13,544 nt of DNA from Bacteroidales bacterium (GTDB lineage: Bacteria > Bacteroidota > Bacteroidia > Bacteroidales > UBA7960). The stretch lies in the NCBI GenBank assembly GCA_003554665.1, contig PWGY01000025.1, positions 1 through 13,544 of the forward strand, written 5' to 3'. This document shows positions 7,166 to 13,544 of the stretch, piece by piece. Positions within the stretch are counted from its first letter, which is position 1. Each line of letters begins with the position of its first letter. A program made the translations under genes and the position numbers. The notes beneath the pieces were generated by a model. It saw nothing but the letters and a program-made list of their open reading frames with translations. It had not been told where the DNA came from and did no database searches.

Positions 7166-7972
7166 ATGGAAAACAGGGAGGAAAAGCGGGAAGTTTATTC
7201 GAAGTTAATTGATCTGGTCAACACAGAGGGGGTGTTGCATTTTTCCCTGATAGACCCGGATCCCCTCCGGCAATCACCCCAAAAGGCAGCCAGGATGGCC
7301 GCATACTGTGAGGAAGCTGGCAGCGATGCCATTCTTGCAGGTGGCAGCACCATTGTCAACCAGGAGTTTGTAAGTACCACTGTGAATGAAATAAAAAAGA
7401 CGGTTTCCATTCCGGTCATTATTTTTCCGGGAGGTGTAACATGTTTTTCTCCCGAAGCCGATGCGATGTTTTTCATGTCTTTACTGAACTCCCGTGATCC
7501 ACATTTTATTGTCGGGCAACAGGCCATGGCTGCTCACGCAATTAAGGCCTCAGGCATTGAATATATGCCGGTGTCTTACCTGATTGTTGAGCCAGGTGCC
7601 ACAGCAGGATGGGTTGGTAACGCAAGGCTTTTGCCCAGAGACAACCCTGAACTGACCGCTTCATATGCCCTTGCCTCTGAAATGATGGGGTTTCGGATGG
7701 TCTATCTTGAGGCCGGTTCAGGCAGTCAACGAATTCCTCTTTCACATGTTTCCATGACCGCCGACAAATTGTCTGTACCCCTGATCGTGGGAGGCGGAAT
7801 CCGGACTGAAGAGGATGCACGTTCGCTGGTGGAGGCAGGTGCAGACATCGTTGTGATGGGAGGCTTTATTGAAAAAAATGTAATTCAGGACAGGGGAGCA
7901 GCGCTTGGTCGAGTCATCCGGGAACTGAAGACAACCGGTGCAGGACGGAAAAAAAAGTTCACCAGGGGTTAA
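7166..7972 (+). CDS. Geranylgeranylglyceryl phosphate synthase family protein (GGGPS/PcrB)
   Basis: A 268-aa TIM-barrel prenyltransferase of the family that joins sn-glycerol 1-phosphate to a polyprenyl diphosphate, forming the first ether bond of archaeal lipids (C20) or heptaprenylglyceryl phosphate in Bacillus (C35). Visible motifs: HFSLIDPD (25-32) with the metal/phosphate-site D30, AILAGGST (55-62), PVIIFPGGVTCFSPEADAMF (83-102), SLLNSRDPHFIVGQQ (105-119), YLIVEPGATAGWVG (138-151), YLEAGSG (180-186), LIVGGGIRT (206-214) and GADIVVMGG (225-233). The conserved SLLNS-type block and the length fit the group II enzymes known from euryarchaea and Bacteroidota. The start at ATG 7166 is preferred over an upstream frame start at 7109 that lies inside the reductase gene. 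It lies 16 bp after the reductase and 19 bp before the UbiA gene. Chain length (C20 or C35) cannot be decided by eye, but the neighbours favour geranylgeranyl. Confidence 0.93.
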   Translation: MENREEKREVYSKLIDLVNTEGVLHFSLIDPDPLRQSPQKAARMAAYCEEAGSDAILAGGSTIVNQEFVSTTVNEIKKTVSIPVIIFPGGVTCFSPEADAMFFMSLLNSRDPHFIVGQQAMAAHAIKASGIEYMPVSYLIVEPGATAGWVGNARLLPRDNPELTASYALASEMMGFRMVYLEAGSGSQRIPLSHVSMTADKLSVPLIVGGGIRTEEDARSLVEAGADIVVMGGFIEKNVIQDRGAALGRVIRELKTTGAGRKKKFTRG

Positions 7973-7991
7973 CCGACAGACATATTCAGCA

Positions 7992-8867
7992 ATGAAGATA
8001 TTGGCAGGTATTGAAATGATGCGGCCGGGGAATGGTTTCATGGGGGGGCTTACCATTTTGGTCGGGTATCTGAATACAAGGGATGCAACAGGTTCTTTTT
8101 CCCTGCCGGGACATATTTTCCTGTTATGTGCCGCCTATATCTGCATTGTGGGGGCAGGCATGATCATCAATGACATTTATGATTACCGTATTGATCAGGT
8201 CAACAGGCCGAAACGCCCCATGCCCCGGGGGGATGTGTCATTAAAGGCAGCCAGGGTTTTGTACGGTGTTGTTCTCGGCTCCGGACTCTTGCTGGCTTTT
8301 GTTCATGGCCTGGTAAAAGATACACTGCTTTTTAATATGACCTTTGCTTCCATGTTTGGCCTGGTGGGATGGCTTTATGCCGCCTATGGGAAAAAAAGCG
8401 GATTTGCAGGGAACATACTGGTTAGTCTGTCTTTCTCCATGGGATTGATTGGCGGTGCGCTGATCAATGGTATGCAGGTTCCCGGTTATGTTGTGTACTT
8501 TTTTCTTACATCTTTTTTGCTTCTGATGGCCAGGGAGATCATTAAAGATTGTGAAGATGTTGCAGGTGACCGGACGGAAAAGGTGAATACACTTGCCATC
8601 CTTACGGGAACCCGTAAATCGGCGCTGACTGCAGCATGTTTTTCCTTCCTGGCCATGATTTTTTTTGTGTTGCCTGCCTTTGCTCCCATATTGAACCCCG
8701 GTGGATTTCTGGTTGTAATGATTCCCGGTGTTGCCGTGGTCGGGTATGCTTCCCTTCAGGCTTTCAGGTCAGAATTGCAGAAAAGGGATTTCACCCATAT
8801 CAGCCGGCTGCTTAAAGCAGGCGCATTCCTTGGATTGATTGCCTTTGTGTTTGCTTCCGTTAACTAG
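7992..8867 (+). CDS. UbiA-family prenyltransferase, likely digeranylgeranylglyceryl phosphate synthase
   Basis: A 291-aa integral membrane prenyltransferase with about eight or nine helices. The first Asp-rich motif is NDIYDYRIDQVNRPKRPMPRG (starting at N60, with D61, D64 and D68), and the second is REIIKDCEDVAGD (181-193) followed by K197. These NDxxDxxxD and DxxxD-type motifs bind the Mg-diphosphate of the prenyl donor. The N-RP-RP-P-G continuation and the REI-KD-ED-GD form are typical of digeranylgeranylglyceryl phosphate synthase and chlorophyll synthase. Adjacency to a GGGPS gene points to the former, which adds the second geranylgeranyl chain at the sn-2 position. The start at ATG 7992, 19 bp after the GGGPS stop, gives the usual short N-terminus (MKILAGIEMMRPGN). 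It is the last gene of the operon, 78 bp from the convergent exporter operon. Its substrate is inferred from context and motifs, not proven. Confidence 0.88.
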   Translation: MKILAGIEMMRPGNGFMGGLTILVGYLNTRDATGSFSLPGHIFLLCAAYICIVGAGMIINDIYDYRIDQVNRPKRPMPRGDVSLKAARVLYGVVLGSGLLLAFVHGLVKDTLLFNMTFASMFGLVGWLYAAYGKKSGFAGNILVSLSFSMGLIGGALINGMQVPGYVVYFFLTSFLLLMAREIIKDCEDVAGDRTEKVNTLAILTGTRKSALTAACFSFLAMIFFVLPAFAPILNPGGFLVVMIPGVAVVGYASLQAFRSELQKRDFTHISRLLKAGAFLGLIAFVFASVN

Positions 8868-8902
8868 ATTCGGTATCTTAGGGTAATCAGGGAGTTGTTT
8901 GG

Positions 8903-8924
8903 CCGGAAAGGGTGCTGTTTCCGG
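8903..8924. terminator. Hairpin between convergent lipid and exporter operons
   Basis: A perfect 7-bp stem, CCGGAAA (8903-8909) and TTTCCGG (8918-8924), with an 8-nt loop lies midway between the two convergent stop codons. No T-tract follows on either strand, so it would be a non-canonical or bidirectional transcript-end structure. Position and symmetry are the main support. Confidence 0.4.
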
Positions 8925-8945
8925 AAAGCGGTTAATGCCCGGGAG

Positions 8946-10103
8946 TTACCACCTTTCCGGTGATTTCCGCATGAGCAGCACAGCTGCTGCCGAGAGCATC
9001 AGGCCCGTGGCTGTCATCATCACTGCCTGGGTGATGAAGTGCTTCATCTCCACCCCTTTCAGGATAACAAGCCGTGAAATGTCAAGCATGTAGTACACCG
9101 GGTTGAAAAAGCGTGTAAGCCTGGCCCATCCCGGCATACTGTCGAGGCTTGTGAACATGGTGCTCATTAAAATCATGGTTAACAGCACGAAAATCAGAAG
9201 GTAAATGGTCTGTACCTGGTTTTTTGTCAGCACCGCAGCAAGGTATCCGAGGCTGAGCATGGGGAATGAGAAAAGAATGGTGACCAGCAGATACTCTATA
9301 AGATTCCCTTGCACCGTCAAACCGTAAACCAGCCGGCAGAAGGTAAGGCTTACCAGTGTTATGGCCAAATAAACAAACATGGCGAACAAGCCTTTGCCGG
9401 CAATGTACAAATACCGGTTCAGGGAGGTGGAGTTGAACTGAGCCAATACCCCTTTCTCTTTTTCAGAAATGATGTTGTGGTTCAAGAGGCAGCAGCCGAT
9501 TATGGTCTGTACCAGCACAAGCAGAGATACCAAATAGTAGTATTGATAACTGGCTTCAGGATTGAATAAGTTATGGATATTTGCCTGATGTGCTTCCACT
9601 TTATGTGGCGATCCCACGTTCTGATGTGCTTCCGCTTCCTGATGTGCTTCCATATTGTGTTGTGAGCCTGCTATGTGGGTTTCTGAAAAAAGCGCGGCAG
9701 TGGTGGCAAGCAAATGTTGCGCTTTTTTTGGATGGGTCGCCTCTATGAACAGCTTCAGGGGACCACCTGGCGGGAGCCGGTTAAATTGTCGTTCATGATT
9801 GGGGGGGATGACGAGGATAACTTTCGTTTGCCCGAGCTTAACCGACCTCTCTGCAGACTCAATGGTTGGGAAATGCCGTACTTCGGCAAACTCGGGGCTG
9901 TGTACCATCATGCCTGCATAGCTTCGGCTAACCGGGGTCCGGTCGTAATCAACAATGCCTGCATTGATCCGGGTGTTGTTTTCAAGGGCAAATGGTACGA
10001 TGCCCAGGATGCTGACCGGGCAGGCAAACAACAAAATCAGGAGCTCCTTGTTTCTGACAAGCTGCAGGAATTCTTTCCATAATATGGCGGCCAGAATCTT
10101 CAT
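8946..10103 (-). CDS. ABC-2 type exporter permease with histidine-rich insertion (YbhR-like)
   Basis: A 385-aa permease with one N-terminal helix (about 21-40), a large extracytoplasmic domain (about 41-188) and a cluster of five helices (about 190-207, 234-256, 270-292, 298-318, 358-378). ISEKEKGVLAQF (212-223) corresponds to the ABC-2 signature loop after helix 2, which contacts the ATPase. The GIVDYDRTPVSRSYAGMM segment (49-66) is typical of the drug/lipid exporter subfamily YhgE/YbhR. Unusually, residues 143-177 carry seven histidines and three EAHQ repeats (151-155, 157-161, 169-173), encoded by three copies of a 13-bp repeat. It is the last gene of the exporter operon, and its ATG overlaps the upstream TGA by 4 bp (ATGA, 10103-10100). 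It presumably dimerises with the 374-aa permease encoded upstream. Confidence 0.92.
   Translation of the reverse strand: MKILAAILWKEFLQLVRNKELLILLFACPVSILGIVPFALENNTRINAGIVDYDRTPVSRSYAGMMVHSPEFAEVRHFPTIESAERSVKLGQTKVILVIPPNHERQFNRLPPGGPLKLFIEATHPKKAQHLLATTAALFSETHIAGSQHNMEAHQEAEAHQNVGSPHKVEAHQANIHNLFNPEASYQYYYLVSLLVLVQTIIGCCLLNHNIISEKEKGVLAQFNSTSLNRYLYIAGKGLFAMFVYLAITLVSLTFCRLVYGLTVQGNLIEYLLVTILFSFPMLSLGYLAAVLTKNQVQTIYLLIFVLLTMILMSTMFTSLDSMPGWARLTRFFNPVYYMLDISRLVILKGVEMKHFITQAVMMTATGLMLSAAAVLLMRKSPERW
9585..9651 (-). repeat. Three copies of a 13-bp repeat encoding EAHQ in the permease gene
   Basis: The plus-strand 13-mer CTGATGTGCTTCC occurs at 9585-9597, 9621-9633 and 9639-9651. Read on the minus strand it encodes the Glu-Ala-His-Gln repeats of the histidine-rich insertion. 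The last two copies are 18 bp apart and the first two 36 bp apart. The spacings are multiples of 18, consistent with tandem duplication of a 6-codon unit. Confidence 0.85.
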
Positions 10104-11224
10104 GTTTTTCTCAGGTAATTGCGTTTAATGCCCCATATGGCCAGGGTGTAGGCCACCGTTGTCTGAAGCAGGATGTTTATAACCTCTGCCAGGTGGTCTG
10201 TCAATGAGGTTCCGCGTAGTACTACTCCGCGGTAAGTTTCCATGAAAGAGGTTCCCGGTATAATTTCTGCAAACGGCTGTATCAGAGGCGACATGGTGGA
10301 AATCGGGAAAATAAATCCCGAAAAAAACATATTGGGGACAAAGAGAAAAAACCAGCAGGCAAGCAGCAACTCGAGCTCGGTGCGTATGAAGGCAGAAATC
10401 AGCAGTCCATAAGCAATGAAATTCAAAATAAACAACAAACACATCAAAAAAAACATGGCATCATTGCCAGCCACATGAATGTTGAACAACCAGCCGCTCA
10501 GCAACCATATGGCGGTAATGTGGATCAGGCAGATTACAAGGAACGGCACCACTTTGCCCGCGATGATCTCATTGATCCCGGCGGGGGTGAGCATGAGCAT
10601 CCGGCTTGTGCCTTTTTCTTTTTCCCTGTGCATGCTCAGGCTGAGCATCAGGGCGGAGATCAGTATGAAAACAATCATGATCAGTCCGGGGATGGGAATG
10701 ACTTCAGGCCTCAGGTCCTGGTTGAATAAAAAAGACACATTGAAGGAAGGCTGGGTTGACGAAATCCCTTGCTCCTCCAGGTAGTCCTCCATTTGCTGAT
10801 GAAGGATCTGCTGCAGGTTGTAACCGATGGAACCGGATGCCATGGGGTCGGTGGCATCAATGAATATGTCAGGGGCAGCCTCCCGGTTCAGTAATGAAAG
10901 GCTGAACCCGTCGGGGATGACAACCACAACCTTTTGCTTCCCGTGGGTCAGTGACGGGAGAATCTCCGCTTCACGTTCCAGGTAAGAGTGAAAGCGGAAA
11001 GTCGGGGAGTTATCCAGGCGTGCGATGAATTCCATTGATTCCGGAGTGTTGTCCCGGTCAAGGACGGCAAAATTGACATCTTCCGGATCAAAGCGAAGGG
11101 CGTATCCGAAAATAATAAGTATCACCGGGGGCAGGATCAGCAGGATGACAAGGCTCAGCCTGTCACGGAAGATGCTCAGCGTTTCCTTGACGGCAATGTG
11201 TTTTATGGTATGAATGTACCTCAT
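10100..11224 (-). CDS. ABC-2 type exporter permease (YbhS-like)
   Basis: A 374-aa permease with the same architecture as its partner: one N-terminal helix (about 24-41), an extracytoplasmic domain (about 42-177) and five further helices (about 178-196, 222-243, 257-279, 286-306, 349-367). HREKEKGTSRML (199-210) is the ABC-2 loop motif, and NMFFSGFIFPISTM (298-311) is the characteristic motif of the YbhS/YhiH exporter group. The start at ATG 11224-11222 overlaps the TGA of the upstream ATPase in an ATGA. The open frame runs 41 codons further upstream, but that part lies inside the ATPase gene and does not look like a permease N-terminus. The DNA for residues 42-55 contains no unusual insertion, unlike the partner permease. 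The exported substrate cannot be read from the sequence; the family moves drugs, cations or lipid-like compounds. Confidence 0.92.
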   Translation of the reverse strand: MRYIHTIKHIAVKETLSIFRDRLSLVILLILPPVILIIFGYALRFDPEDVNFAVLDRDNTPESMEFIARLDNSPTFRFHSYLEREAEILPSLTHGKQKVVVVIPDGFSLSLLNREAAPDIFIDATDPMASGSIGYNLQQILHQQMEDYLEEQGISSTQPSFNVSFLFNQDLRPEVIPIPGLIMIVFILISALMLSLSMHREKEKGTSRMLMLTPAGINEIIAGKVVPFLVICLIHITAIWLLSGWLFNIHVAGNDAMFFLMCLLFILNFIAYGLLISAFIRTELELLLACWFFLFVPNMFFSGFIFPISTMSPLIQPFAEIIPGTSFMETYRGVVLRGTSLTDHLAEVINILLQTTVAYTLAIWGIKRNYLRKT

Positions 11225-11937
11225 TCCGAATGCATCAAAAAGAGCTGACCCAGTCCACGGTTGCCCGATAATTCGTTCAGGTGTTCCGGACTGCCTTCCG
11301 CGGTCACCCTGCCGTTTTCCATCATGATCAGATGATCGCAATACCATGCTTCACTCAGGTAATGGGTGCTCATTACAATGGTGGTTCCATGGTAGGCTGT
11401 GCGGTAGATTTGTTCCCACATTTCAAAACGGCTCAGCGGGTCAAGCCCACTGGTTGGTTCATCCAGAAAAAGAGTTTTGGGGTTATGAAAAACCGCAATG
11501 ACAAAGGCCAGCATCTGCCGCCAGCCTGAAGAAAGCTCCGAGGCCAGCTTGTGCCTGTGGTCTCCCATCTTGAATAAATCTACCAGCTCTTCCCACCTGG
11601 CTGCAACCTCTTTTTTATTCATGCCATATATTTTTCCGTAAAATTCAATGTTCTCAAAAACACGTAAATTATCCAGAAGGGATACGCTCTGATTCATATA
11701 GCCGATATGATGCCTGATGGAGGTGGCCTGACCGACGATGTCATATCCGGCAACCACTCCTGTGCCTTTGGTGGGAGGGAGCATGCCGCACAACATTTTG
11801 ATCAGGGTGGTTTTCCCTGCGCCGTTGGCTCCGAGCAGGCCCATAATCTCTCCCTGGCCAACCGATATGCTTACCTGATCTACCGCCTTCAGTGATCCGA
11901 AATGTTTGCTGAGCCTGTCGGTGTATATTACATTCAT
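11221..11937 (-). CDS. ABC transporter ATPase (equivalent to the C-terminal half of YbhF)
   Basis: A 238-aa single nucleotide-binding domain: Walker A GANGAGKT (36-43), Q-loop Q83, signature LSSGWRQ (135-141), Walker B TLFLDEP (155-161) with catalytic E160, D-loop SGLDP (163-167) and switch H192 (STH). The signature deviates from LSGGxxQ, with Ser at the first Gly position, as is common in the second domain of YbhF-type double ATPases. The SRFEMWEQIYRTA stretch (169-181) after the D-loop also fits that domain. Its start ATG overlaps the stop of the 306-aa ATPase gene by 4 bp, and its stop overlaps the start of the permease. It should form a heterodimer with the upstream ATPase to energise the two permeases. 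Confidence 0.93.
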   Translation of the reverse strand: MNVIYTDRLSKHFGSLKAVDQVSISVGQGEIMGLLGANGAGKTTLIKMLCGMLPPTKGTGVVAGYDIVGQATSIRHHIGYMNQSVSLLDNLRVFENIEFYGKIYGMNKKEVAARWEELVDLFKMGDHRHKLASELSSGWRQMLAFVIAVFHNPKTLFLDEPTSGLDPLSRFEMWEQIYRTAYHGTTIVMSTHYLSEAWYCDHLIMMENGRVTAEGSPEHLNELSGNRGLGQLFLMHSE

Positions 11938-12854
11938 GCGATTGTACGTGTTGTGTCATGAGACAGATGGCGGATCAGAACATCCTCTATGCCTGGTTGA
12001 ACTCTTGTTACCCGGGTGTTTGCCATGCCTGCCTTATGGCAAATTTCCCGGACTACTTCCATATCCTGATCTTTATGAAGTGGGATGTGTACATTCTTTC
12101 CTGAAAGGTAGCAGCCGGGCAATCCGGATCTGCCGGTCAGTTCCCTGAATAATTGGTATGGGTGCATGCCGGAAACCGAAACCAGCAGTCTGTCGTATTC
12201 CTGCAGCATTTGCCGGGGCGATGCCTGTATAAGAGAACGTCCCAGGTGAAGAAAGAGCAGGTTGTCCATGTTTTCAGCTTCTTCCATGTAATGGGTGCTG
12301 ACCAGAATGGTTACCCCCTGGCTGCGCAGTGCAATCAGTTCCCGCCAGAGTTCATGCCGTGCGCGGGGATCAATTCCGGTGGTTGGTTCATCCAGAAACA
12401 GGATTTCCGGATTGTGCACCAGGGCACAGCAAACGGCCAGTTTCTGCTGCATCCCACCAGAAAGATAGCGGGCCGGTTTGTCTGAAAAGGGGGCGAGGCT
12501 TTCCCACAGTGCGGGATGGTTCTTCATGATGTGTTCCGGCGTACACCCATATATCCGCGCGAAAAATGACAGGTTTTCGCGGACGGTAAGTTCTTCATAC
12601 AGGGAAAATTGCCCCGGTACATAACCAATGATCCGGTGAATGTCTTTCCGGTGCTTTCTGATGTCCATCCCTTTTATTGTCAGGTCACCCCCGAAGTTCC
12701 TGATCAGGGTGGTCATGATCTCAAAAAGGGTGGATTTTCCTGCTCCATTGGCTCCCATGATTCCGAAAATGGACCCGGAAGGCACCCGGAAACCAATGTC
12801 ATTCAGTACACAGTTGTTGCCGTAGTATTTGTATATGTGGCTGGCAGTGATCAT
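11934..12854 (-). CDS. ABC transporter ATPase (equivalent to the N-terminal half of YbhF)
   Basis: A 306-aa protein with an N-terminal nucleotide-binding domain followed by about 80 extra residues. Motifs: Walker A GANGAGKS (34-41), Q-loop Q82, canonical signature LSGGMQQ (131-137), Walker B ILFLDEP (151-157) with E156, D-loop TGIDP (159-163) and switch H188. The C-terminal extension (about 225-300) ends with VQPGIEDVLIRHL, typical of drug-exporter ATPases of this group, where the extension precedes the second ATPase in fused YbhF proteins. It lies 2 bp after the HlyD gene and overlaps the next ATPase gene by 4 bp. Both ATP-site halves look intact, so this is probably the catalytically canonical partner. 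Confidence 0.94.
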   Translation of the reverse strand: MITASHIYKYYGNNCVLNDIGFRVPSGSIFGIMGANGAGKSTLFEIMTTLIRNFGGDLTIKGMDIRKHRKDIHRIIGYVPGQFSLYEELTVRENLSFFARIYGCTPEHIMKNHPALWESLAPFSDKPARYLSGGMQQKLAVCCALVHNPEILFLDEPTTGIDPRARHELWRELIALRSQGVTILVSTHYMEEAENMDNLLFLHLGRSLIQASPRQMLQEYDRLLVSVSGMHPYQLFRELTGRSGLPGCYLSGKNVHIPLHKDQDMEVVREICHKAGMANTRVTRVQPGIEDVLIRHLSHDTTRTIA

Positions 12855-12856
12855 TG

Positions 12857-13544
12857 TCAGTCAGTCCGGTCATTGTTGATAACCATTTCTCCGGGCATGC
12901 CTGGTTTGATGCGGCCGTCATTGGTTACACCCACCCTGACTTCATAATGCTGCCGGGTGCGGTTTTCTCTGCTTTGCACCTGGGTGGGGATAAACTGCGG
13001 TTTTTGTGCCACTGACTTCACACGGCCGGGATAGGTCTTTGTCTCTCCTTCCGGCATGTCAATCAGGACTTCGACCTCCATGCCTGTTTCCAGCAGGGCA
13101 AGCATCGTTCCCGGGGCCCATGCCCGCAGGATCATTTCATCCATATTGGCCAGTTTATAGAGGGGGTGACCTGCGGAAACATATTCATGAACACCGGCAT
13201 AACGGGTCAGGACCACACCGTGTTCCGGGTTCAGAATGATACAACGATTGATCTGTTCCCGCTGGAGTTTCTTTTGGGCTTGAAGGGACTGGATTTGCGC
13301 CCGGATCCCTTCGGTCTCCTGCCGGAGGGCTTTGTTTGCTGCCGATAGCTTGTTGCCGGTTACCGTGAGCTGATCTTCTGCCTGATCGAGCATTTTGTTT
13401 TCTGCGCTTCCCCTTTCAACCAGTCTGCGGATGCGTTCCACTTCCCGCTCCTGTGCCGCTTTTGTGCTTTCCAGCGAAGCCGTTTGGGCCTCAATGTCAG
13501 GGATTGAAGCTTCCAGTGCCCGGATTTTTGACGCTGTTACCTCC
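12857..13544 (-). CDS. HlyD-family membrane fusion protein (YbhG-like), 5' end cut by window
   Basis: The open frame enters from the right edge and gives 229 codons. It starts within a long coiled-coil hairpin rich in Glu, Gln, Ala, Lys and Leu (through about ALRQETEGIRAQIQSLQAQ), followed by the second half of the biotinyl-lipoyl-like domain (CIILNPEHGVVLTRYAG, then VSAGHPLYKLANMDEMILRAW) and the beta-barrel domain ending in IKPGMPGEMVINN. This is the periplasmic adaptor that links an inner-membrane ABC exporter to an outer-membrane TolC-type channel. The N-terminal membrane anchor or lipobox and the true start lie outside the window; an internal GTG at 13441 is not a credible start because the coiled coil continues upstream of it. 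It is the first visible gene of the operon, 2 bp before the ATPase gene. Confidence 0.92.
   Translation of the reverse strand, partial: EVTASKIRALEASIPDIEAQTASLESTKAAQEREVERIRRLVERGSAENKMLDQAEDQLTVTGNKLSAANKALRQETEGIRAQIQSLQAQKKLQREQINRCIILNPEHGVVLTRYAGVHEYVSAGHPLYKLANMDEMILRAWAPGTMLALLETGMEVEVLIDMPEGETKTYPGRVKSVAQKPQFIPTQVQSRENRTRQHYEVRVGVTNDGRIKPGMPGEMVINNDRTD

Noticed and set aside
5746..8867. Reading the reductase plus UbiA pair as chlorophyll-type genes (ChlP/ChlG)
   Set aside because: The families overlap in motifs, but the GGGPS gene between them and the lack of any pigment gene favour ether-lipid synthesis. Not fully excluded without phylogeny.
8868..8945. Functional link between the ether-lipid operon and the neighbouring exporter (for example lipid export)
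   Set aside because: The operons are convergent and separately transcribed; the exporter type is common and generic, so proximity alone does not support a link.

Overview
The window looks like a chromosomal segment of a Bacteroidota (FCB-group) bacterium. The evidence is a promoter matching the Bacteroidota -33/-7 pattern (TTTG, 19 bp, TAATATTG) ahead of an outer-membrane protein gene, the general absence of Shine-Dalgarno sequences before start codons, an SRAP protein with the Bacteroidota-style MCFHSRQ N-terminus, and a DUF4892/OmpA-type remnant. GC content looks moderate. The exact lineage cannot be fixed from the sequence alone.

Layout, left to right: (1) 1-1059, minus: a nearly complete class I fructose-bisphosphate aldolase (FbaB), missing only its last few codons at the window edge. 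(2) 1252-2499, plus: an SRAP/YedK abasic-site protein and a six-helix membrane protein, 12 bp apart. (3) 2620-3048, minus: a DUF4892/OmpA remnant that has lost its 5' part and an internal segment. It abuts (4) 3093-4568, plus: a cytoplasmic GH13 alpha-amylase. (5) 4569-5006: a gene-free stretch with a 24-bp tandem repeat, a hairpin sharing the repeat's ACATGT core, and a good promoter. (6) 5007-5618, plus: a small secreted outer-membrane beta-barrel protein.

(7) 5746-8867, plus: the most interesting part. Three closely spaced genes encode a geranylgeranyl-reductase-like flavoprotein, a geranylgeranylglyceryl phosphate synthase and a UbiA prenyltransferase of the digeranylgeranylglyceryl phosphate synthase type. 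Together these are the three central steps of archaeal membrane ether-lipid synthesis (first ether bond, second ether bond, saturation of the isoprenoid chains), apparently as one operon in a bacterium.

(8) 8946-13544, minus: a five-gene exporter operon converging on the lipid operon. In transcription order it has a HlyD-type membrane fusion protein (cut by the window edge), two ABC ATPases and two ABC-2 permeases. It resembles E. coli YbhGFSR, but with the double ATPase YbhF split into two genes. Three of its four junctions are 4-bp ATGA stop/start overlaps. The last permease has a histidine-rich EAHQ-repeat insertion in its extracytoplasmic domain.

The lipid operon and the exporter are probably functionally independent. 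The aldolase and amylase are housekeeping and storage-carbohydrate enzymes.
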